64,000 nt of DNA, from the NCBI RefSeq assembly GCF_003590095.1, contig NC_039502.1, positions 2,294,001-2,358,000 on the forward strand, in the 5' to 3' direction. The number at the start of each line of letters is the position of its first letter. The stretch's first letter is position 1. The notes under the pieces were generated by a model. That model was not told the DNA's origin and did not search any database. It saw nothing but the letters and a program-made list of their open reading frames with translations. This DNA comes from Trichoplusia ni. Taxonomy: Eukaryota; Arthropoda; Insecta; Lepidoptera; Noctuidae. A program made the position numbers and the translations under genes. Positions 44,673-56,716 of the stretch are shown piece after piece.

Positions 44673-47600
44673 ATGCAAGCGGGGCCGGCGCGCTACGTGT
44701 CAGTGAGCGAACTGTACTCAACAGACGAAGTGGAGCTGCTGCTTGACGAGATAAGAGAATTGGAGCCCACGAGCTGCCGCGGCGAAGACGTGCAGGTATT
44801 TAACACTGCCACTGACGAGTATAACATAAACATGTCCGGATCGTCTTTACCCCTTCGGCTCGAAGTTCAGAAAAGAATAATTTCGAATGATACGTTTAAG
44901 TACGCTAAAATATAAGTCTTAAATTTTAAAGGAAATGGTATTGTTCCGTGATATCAACCTTAAACAGTTGTATTGTGATTCTATAGTAATAATATTTTTT
45001 TGAGATGCCATTATAATTATCAAGTAGGTACTTAGGATAAACTAAGACCTGTAGGTAGAAAGACATTGAATACAATTGACTATGCAGTCTGTGGCTGGTT
45101 ACTGGCTGAAATATTTACACCAAAAATATTTAGCCCAATCTTATATGAAATTCTCAAAGCAATTAACATTTGTGTAGTAATGGTACCTACCTTATTGGTA
45201 ACACTTTACCAGTTGTATAGAAATATCTACATTCCATTTGTTTTTGAACTTAAACAAGGTAAATAATCTTTTTTTATACAAACACATGTCATATAAAATA
45301 TATAACAACAGCACACAGCAGCTGGGATATTTCACTGGTATAATTGATTAGGTATTGTTATAGTTTACTTTTAATTTTTGTTTGACTTTAGACTAAATAA
45401 AATATACTCAGATTGTTTGCCTTTTTTGAGTACATAAACAAATCAAGTATACAAATCAAGTATTTTCATTCTGGTATATAGATTAAGATATTGCTATAAC
45501 AAATGTGTTTTTATCCTAACCTACTATATATATATTACAATAACATGAACTGGTCACATTGCATGGAGACAAAAAAAAAGAGAAAAGAATGGGGTTGTTT
45601 GTTGTGGAGTATTGCATACAGAATACTAAACATGTGGTGCGGGTGTGGGATCAGGACTTCGAGATAGCGGGCAGCGGGTGCGGCGCGGGCGCGGGCGGGC
45701 GCTCGCCGGCCGGCACCGAGCTCACGGAGCGCAGCTGGGACTCGCACGCGCAGTACCGCCGCGCGCCGCCGCCTCGCCCGCGCCCGCTCGCGCCGCTCTA
45801 CTGCCGTCTGCGCTACCTGCTCACGCCCACCGGCGCCGCTACCTTCTTGCTAGTGGTGAGTGCGCACTGTCGAGCCACAGTTGGCGAGCAGCACCGTGTG
45901 TTACACGACACAATATGAACCATTTAGCCACTTTTTACCACCACATAACTCAAAAACTATTTCACATAAACTTGTTAAACTTGGCTCATATATTAAGACT
46001 TGTGTACTTCAAATATCAGAAACATATCAAATGGTTATTTTAATATTTTATCACTGAATGACCAAAATTATAACCCAGCTCCAGATAAACTAAAAAGTTC
46101 AAATTTGGCATGCAGATGGGTAATTTGGTTAATATCATCGGCCTAGCCTTTTCCCAACTATGTTGGGGTCGGCTTCCAGTCTGGCAACCAACTGGTTTCA
46201 GCTGAGTACCAGTGTTTTACAAGGAGCGACTGCCTCTCTGACCTCCACAACCCAGTAACTCCAGTTACCTACAATACCCCTTGGTTAGACTGGTTGTCAG
46301 ACTTTTTCAAGCTTCTGACTACCTGTAACGACTGTCAAAGATGAGGAATTACAGCCGGGACCCACAATTTAACGTGCCTTCCGAAACACGGAGGAACTCG
46401 CTATGACAAAGATGGTCACCCATCTACGGAACAACCGCGTCAAGCGTAGCTTAACCTGTGATCGATTCACGCGTTTAAATCAGAAACTGGTATTATTTTA
46501 TTATAATTTTTGTTTTGGTCAATTCTATTATTCACTTAGTGCTTTTAACTGTAAAATATAATGATTTATGTCCATAAAGCGTAATTACTTTATGTACATT
46601 AATTATAATAGTATATTTTCATTATCTCATCAAAAACATAAATGTGAAATGAGAGCCAAGTTCAGTATTATGGTATATGCATTAGTTGTTGACTTCACAG
46701 GAAGTGAGATCTAAATGGGTACCAAATTCAAATGTCAGTTCCAAAATAGTTTTATAAAAACATAAAATATGATTAATAAGTAGTCGTCTGTGTGACCCCC
46801 ACACCGCGCAGGCGTGCAGCGCGGGCGCGTGCGCGTGCGTGTGGGCGGGCGTGGGGCTGCGCGTGGGGCGCGCGCCGCTGGCGGGGCGCGTGCGCCTGCT
46901 GCTGCTGGGCGCGCTCACGTCGCTGCTGCTGCACTCCGCGCTGCTCGTGCTGCACGTCACCCGCCTCACCGCGCTGCTGCCGCTCGACTGGAACAAGCTG
47001 GTGAGAGGACAGTTCACTGCCGAGCGTGAGCCCTCATGTGCCTGGCTAGACCGAGTTTGGATCTAAACACTCGGTCGCAAGCGCTGCAGTAAACTTGACC
47101 CCAACAATTGAGAATATAGGTGTACGACGGCTTAGGCCTCTCTTTTTGGGCTTGGCGCTTTTCGTCTAGCTTCTGGAGTCCATTTTAGTATTGCTTTAGT
47201 CATACTTTATACAAATTATACTGTGTTAAGTGTTAAAATCGTGTAACTATTTTAGGACCCACTTAACTGTTAGCTGGAACAAGGTAATTGAACAAAAAAC
47301 GAATGTTCCAATTATGGGTAAACATCATGTCTTGTCAGTTATAATCGATACCGCCTTTACCAAGCAAGATGAATCTATAAGTATATACTATGTATCGGGC
47401 GGTCGGCAGGGCGCGGTGACGAGCGCGTGGAGCGCGGGGTCGCTGGCGCTGGGCGGCGCGCTGACGCTGCAGGGTGTGCTGGGCGCGGGCGGGGGCGCGG
47501 GGGGCGCGGGGCGCCTGCTGCTGGCGGGCGCGGCGCTGGCGCTGCTGGGCGCGGGCGCGGGGGGCGCGCTGCTGGGCGCGGGGGCGCGGCGCGCGCTGCG

Positions 47601-47691
47601 GCGGGGGGCGCGCGCGTGGCCGGGCGCGCCGGGCGCCGCGTACCGCGCCGTGCCGCCGGCGCCCGAGCCCGCGCCCGCGCCCTCCTTATAG
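44673..47691 (+). CDS. MARVEL-like four-helix membrane protein A
   Basis: Four exons, all phase 0: 44673-44795, 45622-45855, 46812-47000, 47410-47691 (275 aa). The exon 2 start is ambiguous: an acceptor at 45655 is also in frame and would drop 11 residues. An in-frame TAG 12 bases upstream fixes the start. The N-terminus is acidic (STDEVELLLDEIRELEP). Hydrophobic helices then appear: YLLTPTGAATFLLV joined to ACSAGACACVWAGVGL, RLLLLGALTSLLLHSALLVL, SLALGGALTLQGVLGAG and RLLLAGAALALLGAGAGGAL. The cytoplasmic tail is Arg then Pro-rich. Four helices with cytoplasmic ends in a protein of this size is MARVEL-like topology; I do not recognise the specific orthologue. Exons 3-4 are so GC-rich that Ala, Gly and Arg dominate. 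The next gene downstream has the same exon number, phase and topology. Confidence 0.65.
46134..46470 (-). mobile_element. SINE-like GATGAT-tailed element, copy 3 (reverse)
   Basis: The plus strand starts ATCATCGGCCTAGCC and runs 'ttttcccaactatgttgggg', 'ggtttcagctgagtaccag', 'acaaggagcgactgcc', 'gatcgattcacgcg', complementary to 43137-43491. It lies in intron 2 of the MARVEL-like gene A. Confidence 0.75.
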
Positions 47692-49967
47692 TGAAGGCCC
47701 GAGGCCACCGACTTCTAGGCGGCCGGCGGGGGCGCCCGTTTTCTAGTTTTGTACGCCGGCCGGGGCGCCGGCACCGTCTCTTTCGTTTCTGCGAGGCTGA
47801 TTTTTATTCTAGTCCGTTATAGAGATAGCGATGACTGTTTGTGAGCCCGACGAGCGACGACCGTTCCTCGATTAGTTTTTGCACAAATATTTATAATCTC
47901 TAGTCGTGTCTTATATCGAGGTGAGGTCCGGGAGCTGTCGTTGTACGTCATCTAGAGTTTTTCGACCGTGACCGTGTGTTTGTTCTAGTTTTGTCTTCGT
48001 CCACTACGTATTGTTTATATTTCATATATAAGATACGACATTTATGCAAATATTAAGAAAGAACATATACTTACTTATACACGAAATGTATGCGAAGGGT
48101 AACGTTTTAATTGTAAGCAAAATATCTATTATTATGTTAATGGTAATATAATTGATGTATGAACGACGCGCACGTCGCGTTGCGTACTTAATTTCTTCGT
48201 AACGCTTGTAATGGATCAAATCGTTTGCATGATATAATATATAACTAGTATTTAATTATTGTTCAAACAATGATAAGCGTACTTTAGTTAGAATTAAGAG
48301 AATGTTTGAAAATTGTTTACTTATAGAAATAATTTTGTACAGTCCGACCGGTGGTAGTGTCCACGAGCTTACGTGTTGTGCTTGTCTCGCAGCCGCCTCG
48401 GTTCAGTGTTGTGTTCTGGCGCGTTACATTCCGTTTGTATGTCTTATACATATCACCCGTAAGTATCGAACCCGCTTTGTGTGACATGTACAAGTACCTT
48501 CGTACAACTACTTGTGTTCGGAACTTGTGACTTGCACTGTAAGTGACAGATCTAATGTTCATTGTGTACCTACAGTACGATCTCGAGCAAAATATGTACT
48601 AGTCATTTTTACTTTAAAAATTTTAATGATAATAATTATATGGTTTTATACAAATATAAAAAAAAGCATTTAATTTTTTCCCCTTAATTCTAATTTATTT
48701 CCAAATTGTAATGTTTACTTTCCTGCGTTCGAGTATTCTAGCCTTATATCGGAGTTGCGGGATAATCATAGGGCAAAGAGAGTTTGAATATTGAATAATA
48801 TTTCCCTACCTTAACGACAACTCAGGTTAACATGTGCGCTGTGATGCGACAGAACTGCTAATCTGAAAATAAAGTCTGGGTTTAGTAGTACTCGTAAAAC
48901 ATTCGGTTCGTCGGGCCAATGTAAAAAATTACATTTATTCTCTGGTGTCCGGTCTGGGTGTTTATGGTACCTTCTTCGTTGTGTCCGTATTCCATAGCAC
49001 AAGTGCTTTAGCAACTTAATTAGGGTTCAGAACAATGTATGTGATGTTGTCCGCATTTATATTTATTGTAGAGCAGGGCTGTAATCGAATTTACTGCAAA
49101 CTATAGTTATACTATAGGACACAATTGTACGTGTTAAATTAGGTGATTACATAAACAGCAGGTATTTTATTTGGAGTGACGTTATCATGTCACTAGAAAG
49201 AAATGAAAATTCAAATGAACTTGTGATTGATAAAATAATGAAGTCTTCACGAATCTTCAGTCTAGCCTGCAGGCTAGGAAGATCACATTATACCACAGAT
49301 TGTAACATTTTCACTCATGTGATTATATACAACATGTATATAACAGCTCTTGTTATTAAAAACTACCTCAGCTTCGCAGAATTTTCTTTCTTTTTGTTAG
49401 AATATTTAATATAATCGCTACTGATGAATTATCCCTACTAATATTATAAATGCGAAAGTAACTCTGTCTGTCTGTTACGCTTTCACGTCTTAACCACTGA
49501 ACTGATTTTAATGAAATTTGGTACAGAGATAGAGTTGACCTTGAGGAGGAACAGGATAGTTTTTATCCCGGACTTTTGAAGAGTTCTCTTGGAAACGCGA
49601 TATAACCGACCTCGACGCGGGCGGAAAGCTAGTTAGCTATAAATGAAAACGGCTGGTTTTTGCTTAATCGACTCGCGTTTAAATGACAGAGATTATTTTA
49701 ATTATTTAATGAATTTTTACATCTTGTGTTGACGGCAATACAATACTTCAAAGTGGTTTATCGAATAGTTGCTAAGTTATCTTAGGACTATCCATGACAA
49801 AATATTGGTTTTATAGATAAGCATGCTATCAATGGTAGCTCAGTATTTGATTTATTGTGCTTCCATCCACCACATCATTGTATCGCTTTTGTTAATTGTT
49901 TGTTGTGCACTGAAGAAGCTATAGATAAAGTTTCCACTCGACTCGGTAGCCGCCGCCTCACAAGGAA
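47692..49967. other. 3' UTR of gene A and intergenic region
   Basis: 47692-47800 is GC-rich with an imperfect inverted GGCGCCGGC/GCCGGC motif. An AATAAA at about 48866 is a candidate poly(A) site. 49434-49637 is a copy of the TATAAATGCGAAA repeat family ending 'aaagctagtt'. No further gene was recognised; open frames at 48302-48562 overlap on both strands and lack domains. Confidence 0.5.
49434..49637 (+). repeat. Dispersed repeat (TATAAATGCGAAA family), longer copy
   Basis: Opens TAATATTATAAATGCGAAA, then CTGTCTGTCTG, 'ttacgctttcacg', 'gaactgattttaatgaaat', 'tttttatcccgg' and 'gcgggcggaaagctagtt'. This motif order is a hallmark of abundant lepidopteran RTE-like tails (from memory). Confidence 0.65.
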
Positions 49968-52900
49968 ATGGATACGACACCATCAGCGGAACAGTTAAAC
50001 TCTGATTTAGATGACCATCTTGAACATCGCATATTTCTAAAATATTATACAGAAAAGGATTACTTTTTGTCGCCAGAGGGGATCTTGAAAGTATTGTCCG
50101 CGGTCAGTAAGATTCACTATTTTTTTTAGAATATTTTATATAATTTCTCTTGATTGCTCCATTTGCCAACAGACCTACATTACCTACCAAGAAAAAGGAT
50201 TGTTTGTGAAATAAATGTAAAAAGGTGTTTCTATTTACTTTATTACATACAATTCTTTTTCAAAGATTTAAAACACGATTGTGGTAATCAATAATTCCTA
50301 GAATTAGCATAAGTATTCGAAATCAAGATTCATTAAAAGACGTAGCGTATTATCTGGTTCAAGTTCACTTTGTATAAGCCGCTGATTTTATCAAATATTT
50401 GTAAGTGTACCTTTTTTTTTTTTTTTTTTTTCTTTATTATTCTCATATATATTACATAAGTAAATTAAATGCCCCGCAAAACCGTTTACACGGTTTGACT
50501 GCGGAACCCTATACCCAATACTCAACCTATATCAGATCAATCGGGTAGATCATAACGACGGGCGTATTGTCAAAAAATTAAGTTACAAATAGAAGTGCAA
50601 TATTCCTGAATTAACAATCATGTGAAATAATCGTTGAGTAACGAAAGTATCGGAAAAAAATAAACGTATTGTTATAATGATAATTTCTTTTTTTTTGGTT
50701 AGGTTGAAAGATATGTCCCCATAAACAATTTTGTATGTTGTGTTACTCAAAAACAAAAGTCATTTATTCAAATTAGTCTACTAAGTGGCACTTTTTGAAG
50801 GTCTAGATTTCATTGGACAGTACCCAAATTCGCCCATCCTTCACCGCTTCCTTTTGCTGTGGCCTGTGAAAGAAGAAACGGCCCAACAAACTTCCCAGCA
50901 GCACGCTGTCTTTTCGTTTAAAATATTATTATAGAGTACAATAACAACTATTATTGCAATTTTGAATCTAATGATTGTAGTTTTTGTTATCTGAAAGTGT
51001 TAGGCTAATAGCGTTCAAGTTAGTATGATAAATAAGGTATTTCTTTTAAAGATTACCCATTTTTTGTGTCTGAAACACAATATCTGTGACTTATGAGCTA
51101 TGAACGTTTTTCCTTAATAGTGAAATCGTTATACAATATATACTCATAGATAGATAGATATCTAGCACTGCTACACGTTTCAATCCAATTGGAATCAGAT
51201 TGTTTGCTTCGTTTCTCTCATCTTAATAGGTAAGTAATAAGTTCCTCCTAAAGCAGTGGCTTGTACACGTGGCCGGCGATGGTCCTCAGATAGTGTGCGT
51301 GGTGTCGGCGGCGCTGCTGGCGGGCGGCGGGTGCGGGCCGGCGCTGGCGTGGGGCGCGGGCGCGGCGTGGCTGGCGAGCGGCGCCGCGGCCGCGCTGCTG
51401 TACGCCGGCGTGCTGCTGCGCCTGCCGCACCGCGCGCCGCAGGGGTATCTCTTTGCTGTTCGTACTCCACGGCCATACACTTATGTATAAAGAATATACC
51501 TACTTACAGAAACTAACTCACTGTCCATATCGAAATATAAATCAGCCCATATAAGTCCTTCTACTGGCCAAAGGATTCTTTCCGCATAGAATGGTTTGAA
51601 CGGTGATCGGCACCCTAGCTTTCTGCTGATTGACTATTCGAGATTCCAATATTTAGAATTCAATTTTTCTGTAGATGTTTTCTTTCACTGTTAGTCAGTG
51701 ATGTCATAGAATAATAAATTACATATCTTATAACTTTAATAATATCACATTAGTACTTGCCTTCGGGATCAAACCTGCACCTCGTGCATACAAATTCTAG
51801 CTATACATGGATTTGTAGGCACGAGGTCACGCAAGGCCGCGAGTAAAGTATTATTACAGGGAGCCTTGCCTTGTCAAATGTGTTTATTTTTGGTTTGACG
51901 TAGGCAGACCTAATATTTTGTTCTATTCACTCCGTGTATTAACACGGTAATATCCATCTTTAATACCTACCGTGTTAAAACGTCTAATGTAATTTTCTGT
52001 TGGCTTGTCATGGTTTTTGACCTCAGGACATCATAATATCAGCGGTAATGGGAGTCCTGCTGCTCATCACTGCGGTACTGAGCATGACTGTTTGCGAGTT
52101 CACGAGTATCATCAGCTACATGCACGGGGTGAGGATTAGAAGCTTGCTCTATTTGCGTTCATAATCATAATCTGTGATAATAAGAACAATCAATTTTTCA
52201 CAAATAAATCATCTGTTTCGCAAACATATCATAAATCTTTCTCTTTCTTCTTATGTATAAAAATGAATTGCTGTTTGTTAGTCTCGCTAAAACTCGAGAA
52301 CGGCTCAACAGTGAATCGATTTGGCTTATTGAAATATCGTCTTGAAATATTCGTAGAACTCCAGGGAAGGTTTAAGCGGTTTTAAAATATGAAAAAGTTG
52401 GTAAATAAATTGTAGATATATTTGTTTGTATAATTGTATATTGAATAAAAATGGTAACTCTTGACTAATGGAACAGACTTACAAAAATACACACACAGCA
52501 TCGCAGTTCAGGCTAGACTGATATAAAAATAATTGATTCCCACACAACCTTTCACCTTCTTTTTATCCCTCAGCTTGAAATATCCTAAAATCTTTTATTA
52601 TAAAATATAGAAGCGAGTGTTGTAATTAAAATTTGCGGTCAAATTAATTAAAACAAAATATCCCAGTGTTTAAGTTTCTGTACTGACTACAAAATGTCAG
52701 GCTAGAAATGTAGCTAACTATATACTGCGACGGTAGTCGAGGTTAAGTTTGGTAGGCTAACCCAATACCCATCAATATCTGTCTTGCGCGTGAAGTGGTG
52801 ACATTCATCAGAATCGGTCCAACCGTTTTTATAGCAGTAAATTGCATTGTCCTCGGGTTTGAAGCTACCCTGAAATTTTCAGCTTGCTAGCTTATCCGGA

Positions 52901-53314
52901 AGTGCCTCAAAAAAACAAACAAGAAAGTGAGTGTATAAAAACGTGGGAAAATTTGAATTTATATTTGGTCACGACAGTTATGGGATATTTGCTAGATAAA
53001 GGTAAAAATATTTGAAAAATATGTTATTATTAAATGATGCAACGGTTTATTCAAACGCATTTGTCGGGAGTGCCCGACTAGTTTCGGACCTAACCGGAGT
53101 CCTTAATCATGAGCTGACGGCGGGGTAGCAAATTGAGAAAAATACACAGTATTTATATAGAAATATTTACAAATTTCAGCCACTGGCAGTTATAAACGCA
53201 GGCATGGTGACGGCGAGCGCAGTGATCACGTACGTGTCGGCGATGCGGCTGTGGGACGCAGCGCGGCCGCCGCGCGAGCCGCCGCGCCCTCCGCCGCCCG
53301 AGCAGGACGTGTAG
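49968..53314 (+). CDS. MARVEL-like four-helix membrane protein B
   Basis: Proposed exons: 49968-50102, 51257 to about 51442, 52027-52128, 53180-53314; about 185 aa. The N-terminus is acidic and polar (EQLNSDLDDHLEHRIFLKYY), then SPEGILKVLSA begins the first helix, in the manner of MARVEL proteins. Later helices are IVCVVSAALLAGG...WLASGAAAALLYAGVLL, IIISAVMGVLLLITAVLSMTV and PLAVINAGMVTASAVITYV. The tail is Pro-rich (PPREPPRPPPPEQDV). Exons 1, 3 and 4 have clean phase-0 borders. The 3' end of exon 2 does not: the expected border after CCG CAG is followed by GGGTATCT rather than GTATCT. Alternative in-frame donors further on (GTTCGT, GTATAA) are weak. Same exon count and phase as gene A suggest an old tandem pair. 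Confidence 0.65.
50408..50570 (-). repeat. Reversed retroposon tail (poly(T) head) in gene B intron 1
   Basis: An uninterrupted run of about 24 T (50409-50432) is followed by 'tctttattattctcatatat' and a GC-richer block with 'aaccgtttacacggtttga'. It reads as a poly(A)-tailed insertion in minus orientation. The far end cannot be set by eye. Confidence 0.45.
53055..53125 (+). repeat. Dispersed repeat family ('tagtttcggac'), copy in gene B intron 3
   Basis: Reads 'cgggagtgcccgactagtt', 'tcggacctaaccggagtcc', 'catgagctgacgg', closely matching the complement of 15690-15775. The same intron holds an eroded fragment with 'cgagaacggctcaacagtg' at about 52298. Confidence 0.6.
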
Positions 53315-53513
53315 CACGCGCTGGCCTCTCATACCCACTCACTGTACAATATTCTAGGTGTACTCAAATAAATAAATAAATTACATTACTGGTAACAATT
53401 AACAATATATTTATACAATTAATGGTACATAATTATATCCAATACCAGACAATAATAAACATCCTAAACTCCCAAACATGTGGATGTAATTTGTACAAGC
53501 ACTGCATTTCCAG

Positions 53514-54281
53514 CTACTGTGACAAGCTGCCACTGGTGAAGTAATTGTGTACGGTGAGCACCACACTTTGAGCTTGAGGTTTGGCCGCAACTCCAGCTAC
53601 CTCCACTCCTAGGTTCTGTATCTTGTGTGCTGTAGAGTTGCCAATAGCAAAGTGAGGGAGACTAGAGAGGTTGTTGCTAAAGGTTTGTAGCTGTCGGTGA
53701 GTGTATTCACACCCTGAGGGACTGAAGAATACCATGCAGCATGGTGCCTCACACTTATTAAGCTCCATAAGATCTGATCTTAACTTTTCATTTTCTTGGG
53801 TCTCGTACACTGTGAGTGAATCAATTGTGATTCCATTTGATTTCAATACATTAGGTAGCATTTCTGATCTTAGATTACCACATGGGAAGAAAAACTTTGC
53901 ATGACTAGAGTTTTCATTTACAATAATTTTAGCCAGATTTTCAGCATTCCCTGATGAACTTCCGAGTGTCTCTAGGCCAAGTAAGAGCTTTACTTTATGA
54001 GAGCTTGTATCACCTACTGTGTACACTCTTTTCTTGCTCCACAAAGAAAATTTAGTGGGGTCCCAACATTTAGATACTGCCTCTATTGCTCTTGGGCTGG
54101 TCAATATAATGCCTGTGTAGTCTGCACAAAGTAGTTTATCAGACAGTTCATGTTTGCTCACAAACTCAAACTGAAGTGGCTCTACAAATATTGCCTTATA
54201 ATTCTTATCAAGGAATGCATTATGGTAATCTTCAGACTCACTTTTGAATAATGCTACTTTCTTCATGATGACCAGTTTCAC
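53514..54281 (-). CDS. UROS: Uroporphyrinogen-III synthase
   Basis: Intronless gene of up to 255 codons. Two in-frame ATGs, 54281 and 54266, are possible; the second gives MKKVALFKSE, the usual HemD-type start directly on the first strand, and may be the real one. Recognisable UROS features: FEFVSKHELSDKL, GIILTSPRAIEAV, VYTVGDTSSHKV, GNAENLAKII, FFPCGNLRSEMLPNVLK, GITIDSLTVYET, MVFFSPSG, HFAIGNSTAHKI. The enzyme closes and flips the D ring of hydroxymethylbilane to give uroporphyrinogen III, the fourth step from ALA in cytosolic haem synthesis. Human UROS is about 265 aa, so the length fits. It is convergent with the MARVEL-like gene B, the stops being 199 bp apart. Confidence 0.93.
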   Translation of the reverse strand: MKLVIMKKVALFKSESEDYHNAFLDKNYKAIFVEPLQFEFVSKHELSDKLLCADYTGIILTSPRAIEAVSKCWDPTKFSLWSKKRVYTVGDTSSHKVKLLLGLETLGSSSGNAENLAKIIVNENSSHAKFFFPCGNLRSEMLPNVLKSNGITIDSLTVYETQENEKLRSDLMELNKCEAPCCMVFFSPSGCEYTHRQLQTFSNNLSSLPHFAIGNSTAHKIQNLGVEVAGVAAKPQAQSVVLTVHNYFTSGSLSQ

Positions 54282-55282
54282 ACTACATGCATGTAGTTAT
54301 TGTTTCCGCATATAATAGCTGCTTTTGCAATCAAAACAAATACTTGAAGAATTTACGAATTGATTTATTTTTCGTCATTCTTTAATATTATGCTTGATAA
54401 TATATTTTTATTGGCAAATAGAGGTCATCTACAAATTTTAAGTTACACACAATGTCACTAATTCTTTTAAATTACCTACTACTAGTTAAGTACTTTGAGA
54501 ATGTTACAAGAAACGAAGTCTGTCAAAACATGACCATATTGTCAGAGGGCGCGTTCCACTGTCTATCTACCACTCAACGTCCGCAACATAAGCTTGACTT
54601 GGCCGCGACATTTAATAGTGATAATGTCAGCCAGGCTAACTTATAAGTTTAATTATGTTCCTACGAATACCAAACATTAGGTATCCACCCCTCATCTTTA
54701 TGTGATAAAACCAAAGTAAATTTCCTTAAAGTTTCTTGTACATAGAAAACAGCCATGTTTAGTCTCAAATACTTACAATTTTCAGAGTGTTTATATTGGG
54801 TACAGTTAGCATAGAACATAGATGCATAAAAACGTAAAATAATTAAAAGTCTCACGAACAAACCGCTTACAATTGTCAAATTGACAGTAACAGACACAGC
54901 TGACCGTTAAGGCAACGTTTTGTTACTGCTCTTATTCTTCAAAAATGAAAATCAGGCAATTATTTTGTTAATAATAAACAATTTGTGTTTGGTAAAATCA
55001 ATTGTATTACTATGTTTAAATAACATATGCCTTACTTTTATGTTAAGCTCCGAGGCGCCATCGGGCGACCGAACAAAAACGACATCATCTACAATGCACT
55101 CCAAAGAGTATGCAATAATTTGTAAAGTCCAAAAGAAAAAATTGGATGTGTCATTAACTCACAATAACAGGACTGTAAATAATTAGGTAAAATTATCAAT
55201 GCCACAGATGAATGGACAATTTTATGTTCATCATAGAGTGCAGTGATCCTTTGTTATCGTGGTGGACGGATGAGGGTTACTA
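54282..55282. other. Divergent spacer UROS / unknown membrane gene
   Basis: AT-rich, 1 kb, containing the two promoters. I see no repeat family and no domain in the small frames here. An in-frame TGA lies 12 bases before the ATG at 55283. Confidence 0.45.
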
Positions 55283-56071
55283 ATGGCGATAAATGGATGT
55301 TCGAGCGGGCTGGTGGTGACGGCGGTGGTGGCACTGCTTCTGCTCCCAGCACAATACTACGTGCCGGACCTGTATGCCGGCGTGGAGGATCCACTGACGA
55401 GTGTCGACCAGCCCGAGAGTCCGCCTAGCTCGTTCGCCTGGTTTGATCTCGCGTTTGTTCACTTGCCGCCGCTGGACTTGTTCGTTACTGTCACATTACT
55501 GCTCCTAGGGTTATTCACATACCTTTGCGAGTGGATACAGAGAAAGCTGATGGAAAGAAGAATTGTAAAGGTGCGCATTTTTATTAAATATACGGTTCCC
55601 AAACATTACTTACATTTTGTCAGATTTGCTTAGTCACTACGTTATATTAGTATCTGGATCATTTTGGTCTTATTTCGGAAGAAGTTCGGTATTTTATAAA
55701 TGTAACTATACGTGATAGGCGGTGTGTGGTTAATTAGATAGACTTGCATATTATAGTCAGTATTTGGATTGAGTTTAGTTTTCTTAAGTGATGAAACATT
55801 GCCTAGCTGACGCAAGTAGTGTGTGTAGTTGAACCAGTACCTGGGCGCCAGCGTGGAGCGGTTGCGCGCGTGGGACGCGCAGCAGGAGCAGCTCGAGGTG
55901 ACGCTGAAGATGGTGCAAAACGCCACCTCGGAGTACAACCTGCTGCTGTACCTGTTGCTCCGCCAGCACCGCTGCCTCGCCGGCCACAACGGACCGCCTT
56001 CAAACTGTTTCTTCGACAAAGGCCTCGATGATGACCTCAATTTTTTAAGGAATCCCACGCTCGATGCGTAA
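55283..56071 (+). CDS. Unrecognised two-helix membrane protein with predicted coiled-coil tail
   Basis: Two phase-0 exons, 55283-55570 and 55829-56071, give 176 aa. The acceptor before TTG AAC CAG (55827-55828 AG) keeps the frame and an in-frame TGA before the ATG fixes the start. Residues about 8-24 are a hydrophobic segment that could be a signal anchor (GLVVTAVVALLLLPA). Residues about 60-80 are a second (LDLFVTVTLLLLGLFTYL), followed by basic IQRKLMERR. The second exon begins with a heptad-like helical region (VERLRAWDAQQEQLEVTLKM) and contains one N-glycosylation-type NATS. It ends acidic (DDDLNF). I do not recognise the family. Normal splice sites and a GC-rich second exon argue that it is a real gene. 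Confidence 0.65.
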
Positions 56072-56712
56072 TGTCTGCCGCGCGTTTATTATTTAATAAT
56101 TATAGTGTTCAGTTGTTTACGGTGCGGTTTTATTTACTGCGTCGCGCTGCGGAGCGATAAATTTGTCAACTCGGAACGTATCAGCCAAATGTTGCGCGAA
56201 GATACATGGTAGCTACGTTGCATGGGTAGCCTGTGACCTGTAAAGGGTGGCTGGTCGACCGGCAGTGGCATCAGTGTGACCGCCACTGCGGGGCAAGTGG
56301 CGAACTCGACACCCGTAAATTTACATAAGTAGTTAAATGGAGATGAAGCAAACTGAGCCAACTAACTCCGCTGTCTATTTGCCAAACATGACCAAATCAA
56401 CTGCCTACAATAGAAAGTAAGGGACTAGGCTGGAACCGGCTCAGAATACAAAGTGCCTCATTAGGCGGTCATGTGCGTAGAGCTGTTGTGGAAGTGGCAT
56501 ATACAATTTTATCATATGTGCCTACACTTATGTTACATGCGAATACGTTCGAGCTAGGGCGATATAGGACGGCGTTGTCTGATTTCAGACAAATAACAAC
56601 AACAATGTTTATTACCTACACAAAAAAATAAGAATTTAATTTTTGAAGACATAATGTTAGAATGATTTTTATTGGATTTAAGAAAAGCTAGTTTCATCCC
56701 TAGTATATCTTC
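56072..56712. other. Intergenic, no gene seen
   Basis: 3' UTR of the preceding gene followed by AT-rich sequence. The minus-strand frame at 56554-56823 runs into the TIR of the adjacent MITE and is not credible as a gene. Confidence 0.45.
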
Positions 56713-56716
56713 TAAT

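Noticed and set aside
47692..47800. GC-rich inverted motif after the stop of MARVEL-like gene A as a terminator hairpin
   Set aside because: Rho-independent terminators do not apply here; probably 3' UTR composition.
52255..52390. Possible extra exon in gene B
   Set aside because: Matches the eroded retroposon motif order (aaactcgagaacggctcaac) and has no coding signal.
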